A stretch of DNA of 5,768 nucleotides from the NCBI GenBank assembly GCA_018817205.1, contig JAHIUE010000091.1, positions 1 through 5,768 on the forward strand, in the 5' to 3' direction. Below, piece by piece: positions 5,009 through 5,768 of this stretch (positions are counted from its first letter, which is position 1; every line of letters begins with the position of its first letter). The position numbers and the translations under genes are program-made. The notes beneath the pieces were generated by a model. It saw nothing but the letters and a program-made list of their open reading frames with translations. It was not told the DNA's origin and searched no databases. This stretch comes from Patescibacteria group bacterium. GTDB taxonomy: Bacteria > Patescibacteriota > Microgenomatia > Daviesbacterales > UBA10151.

Positions 5009-5033
5009 TCAAATTTCCTCCGATCGTGGTATA
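5009..5033 (+). repeat. 25-bp direct repeat, copy 2
   Basis: This is an exact copy of 4478-4502, starting one base after the TAA stop of the PaaX-like gene. It keeps the CGATCG core, but the outer arms have lost most of their symmetry (4 of 8 pairs). It retains an extended -10: TGG TATAAA (5027-5035). An 8-mer, GGAATTTA, lies on both sides of it (5000-5007 and 5046-5053). Confidence 0.97.
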
Positions 5034-5093
5034 AATGAAACAAAAGGAATTTAGACTGGACTTTGGTTCAGATTTTAGTTAAAGTAGCAAACT
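5027..5093 (+). promoter_or_regulatory. Promoter and leader region of the M1 aminopeptidase gene
   Basis: Two candidate promoters exist. The repeat-borne extended -10 TGG TATAAA (5027-5035) would give a leader of about 50 nt. A nearer one, TGGACT (5057-5062), a 17-bp spacer and TAAAGT (5080-5085), ends 8 bases before the ATG at 5094, matching the near-leaderless spacing of other genes here, but each box matches only 4 of 6. A 15-codon open frame (5035-5082, beginning M-K-Q-K-E-F) sits in the leader; I do not call it a gene. Confidence 0.4.
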
Positions 5094-5768
5094 ATGACAA
5101 ACGATATAAGACTCCCTGTACATGTCAAGCCCGAGCGTTACAAGATTATGCTCAAGCCTGATCTTAATGAATTTACTTTTACCGGAGAAGAAATAATTTA
5201 TCTTAGTTTGGACAAGCCAACAAAACAAATTACCCTGCATAGTGTTGATCTAGAAATAGAATCTGCTGAAGCCTCCAAGATTTCTTATGACAAAAAAACC
5301 GAAACAGTAACTTTAACTTTTCCAAAAACTCTTCCAAAAGGCAAAAGGGAAATAAAACTTATCTTCAAAGGTATTTTGAATGACAAAATGAGAGGATTTT
5401 ACAGGAGTAAATATTCCAAGGATGGTAATGAAAAATATTTAGCCACTACCCAGTTTGAATCAACAGATGCCAGACGGGCTTTTCCTTGCTTTGATGAACC
5501 TCACCAGAAAGCCATTTTTGATGTGACTTTAATGATCCCCAAAGGCCATACCGCAATTTCTAATACAATTGAATCGGATATTAAAGAACATGAATCTGGG
5601 TATCAAATTATTGAATTTGCCCCAACCCCTAAGATGTCCACATATCTTCTGGCCTTTATTGTGGGGGAGTTTGAGTACATAGAAGGGGAAAGCGGGAAGG
5701 GGAAAACGGTAAGGGTTTTTACAATGCCGGGTAAGAAAGAACAAGCAAAGTTTGCCCTGGATGTAGCT
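5094..5768 (+). CDS. M1-family aminopeptidase, N-terminal part (cut by right edge)
   Basis: The first 225 residues of a zinc aminopeptidase (gluzincin M1, aminopeptidase N/puromycin-sensitive type) that removes N-terminal amino acids from peptides. The visible part is the beta-saddle N-terminal domain: LPVHVKPERYKIMLKPDL at 7-24, the fold-defining TTQFESTDARRAFPCFDEP at 118-136, and PKMSTYLLAFIVGEFEY at 179-195. In family members the GAMEN-type exopeptidase motif and HEXXH zinc site come after this point, outside the window, so activity cannot be judged. There is no signal peptide, indicating a cytoplasmic enzyme for peptide recycling, a role that suits an organism dependent on scavenged amino acids. 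A G/A-rich 14-mer duplication (5682-5709) encodes a Gly/Lys-rich loop, EGESGKGKT. The start at 5094 gives the usual family N-terminus; no Shine-Dalgarno sequence is visible. Confidence 0.93.
   Translation, partial: MTNDIRLPVHVKPERYKIMLKPDLNEFTFTGEEIIYLSLDKPTKQITLHSVDLEIESAEASKISYDKKTETVTLTFPKTLPKGKREIKLIFKGILNDKMRGFYRSKYSKDGNEKYLATTQFESTDARRAFPCFDEPHQKAIFDVTLMIPKGHTAISNTIESDIKEHESGYQIIEFAPTPKMSTYLLAFIVGEFEYIEGESGKGKTVRVFTMPGKKEQAKFALDVA
5682..5709. repeat. Near-perfect tandem duplication of a 14-mer
   Basis: GAAGGGGAAAGCGG (5682-5695) is followed directly by a copy with one change (5696-5709, 13 of 14 identical). It lies in the aminopeptidase gene and encodes a Gly/Lys-rich surface-loop-like stretch at about residues 197-205. 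Rotated, the unit differs at only two bases from the 14-mer duplicated at 1837-1864 on the opposite strand. Confidence 0.85.

Noticed and set aside
4478..5033. CRISPR array or CRISPR-Cas locus, suggested by a Cas2-like protein next to direct repeats
   Set aside because: Only two repeat copies, 531 bp apart with a gene between them, and no Cas1 or spacer-sized units.
5035..5082. 15-codon open frame after repeat copy 2
   Set aside because: It starts inside the -10 that would transcribe it, has no ribosome binding site, and resembles no known leader peptide.

Overview
The window most resembles a compact genome of the Candidate Phyla Radiation (Patescibacteria, perhaps a Microgenomates-like lineage). 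This is an inference from style. Genes are tightly packed with overlapping ends, most first genes lack a Shine-Dalgarno sequence, the tRNA gene does not encode CCA, and a small PaaX/Cas2-like protein and heptamer-type repeats are present. No marker gene fixes the taxonomy.

Layout. The left edge (1-134) holds the most consensus-like promoter in the window, firing leftward into a hairpin-rich stretch with no ATG or GTG start: a candidate non-coding RNA or long leader. Next is a small coiled-coil protein (minus, 135-392), divergent from a sugar-1-phosphate nucleotidyltransferase (plus, 455-1162). That gene overlaps tail-to-tail with a two-gene minus-strand envelope operon: a membrane-anchored Ig-like protein (1865-2299) followed by a secreted DUF5666-like protein (1155-1868). 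The operon is divergent from a metallo-beta-lactamase-fold hydrolase (2339-2989), which overlaps the replicative helicase gene dnaB (2982-4325). A tRNA-Leu(CAA) gene lies convergent to dnaB. A PaaX-type regulator with a Cas2-like C-terminal domain (4514-5008) and the start of an M1-family aminopeptidase (5094 to the right edge) complete the window.

How it works together. MBL hydrolase and dnaB look like one transcription unit, as do the two envelope genes. In five cases the -10 hexamer ends only 7-9 bases before the ATG, so the mRNAs should be leaderless or nearly so. The second gene of the envelope operon has a clear GGAG ribosome binding site instead.

The main point of interest is the PaaX/Cas2-like cassette. 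A 25-bp sequence is repeated exactly at 4478-4502 and 5009-5033, one copy on each side of the gene. Copy 1 sits inside a 34-bp dyad centred on CGATCG that covers the gene's own promoter; copy 2 carries an extended -10 and lies in the leader region of the aminopeptidase gene. This fits an autoregulatory operator that also controls a neighbour, a small mobile or duplicated cassette bounded by direct repeats, or both. A second theme is short G/A-rich tandem repeats inside coding sequence: a 7-mer repeated four times in a signal peptide, and a related 14-mer duplicated in two unrelated genes.
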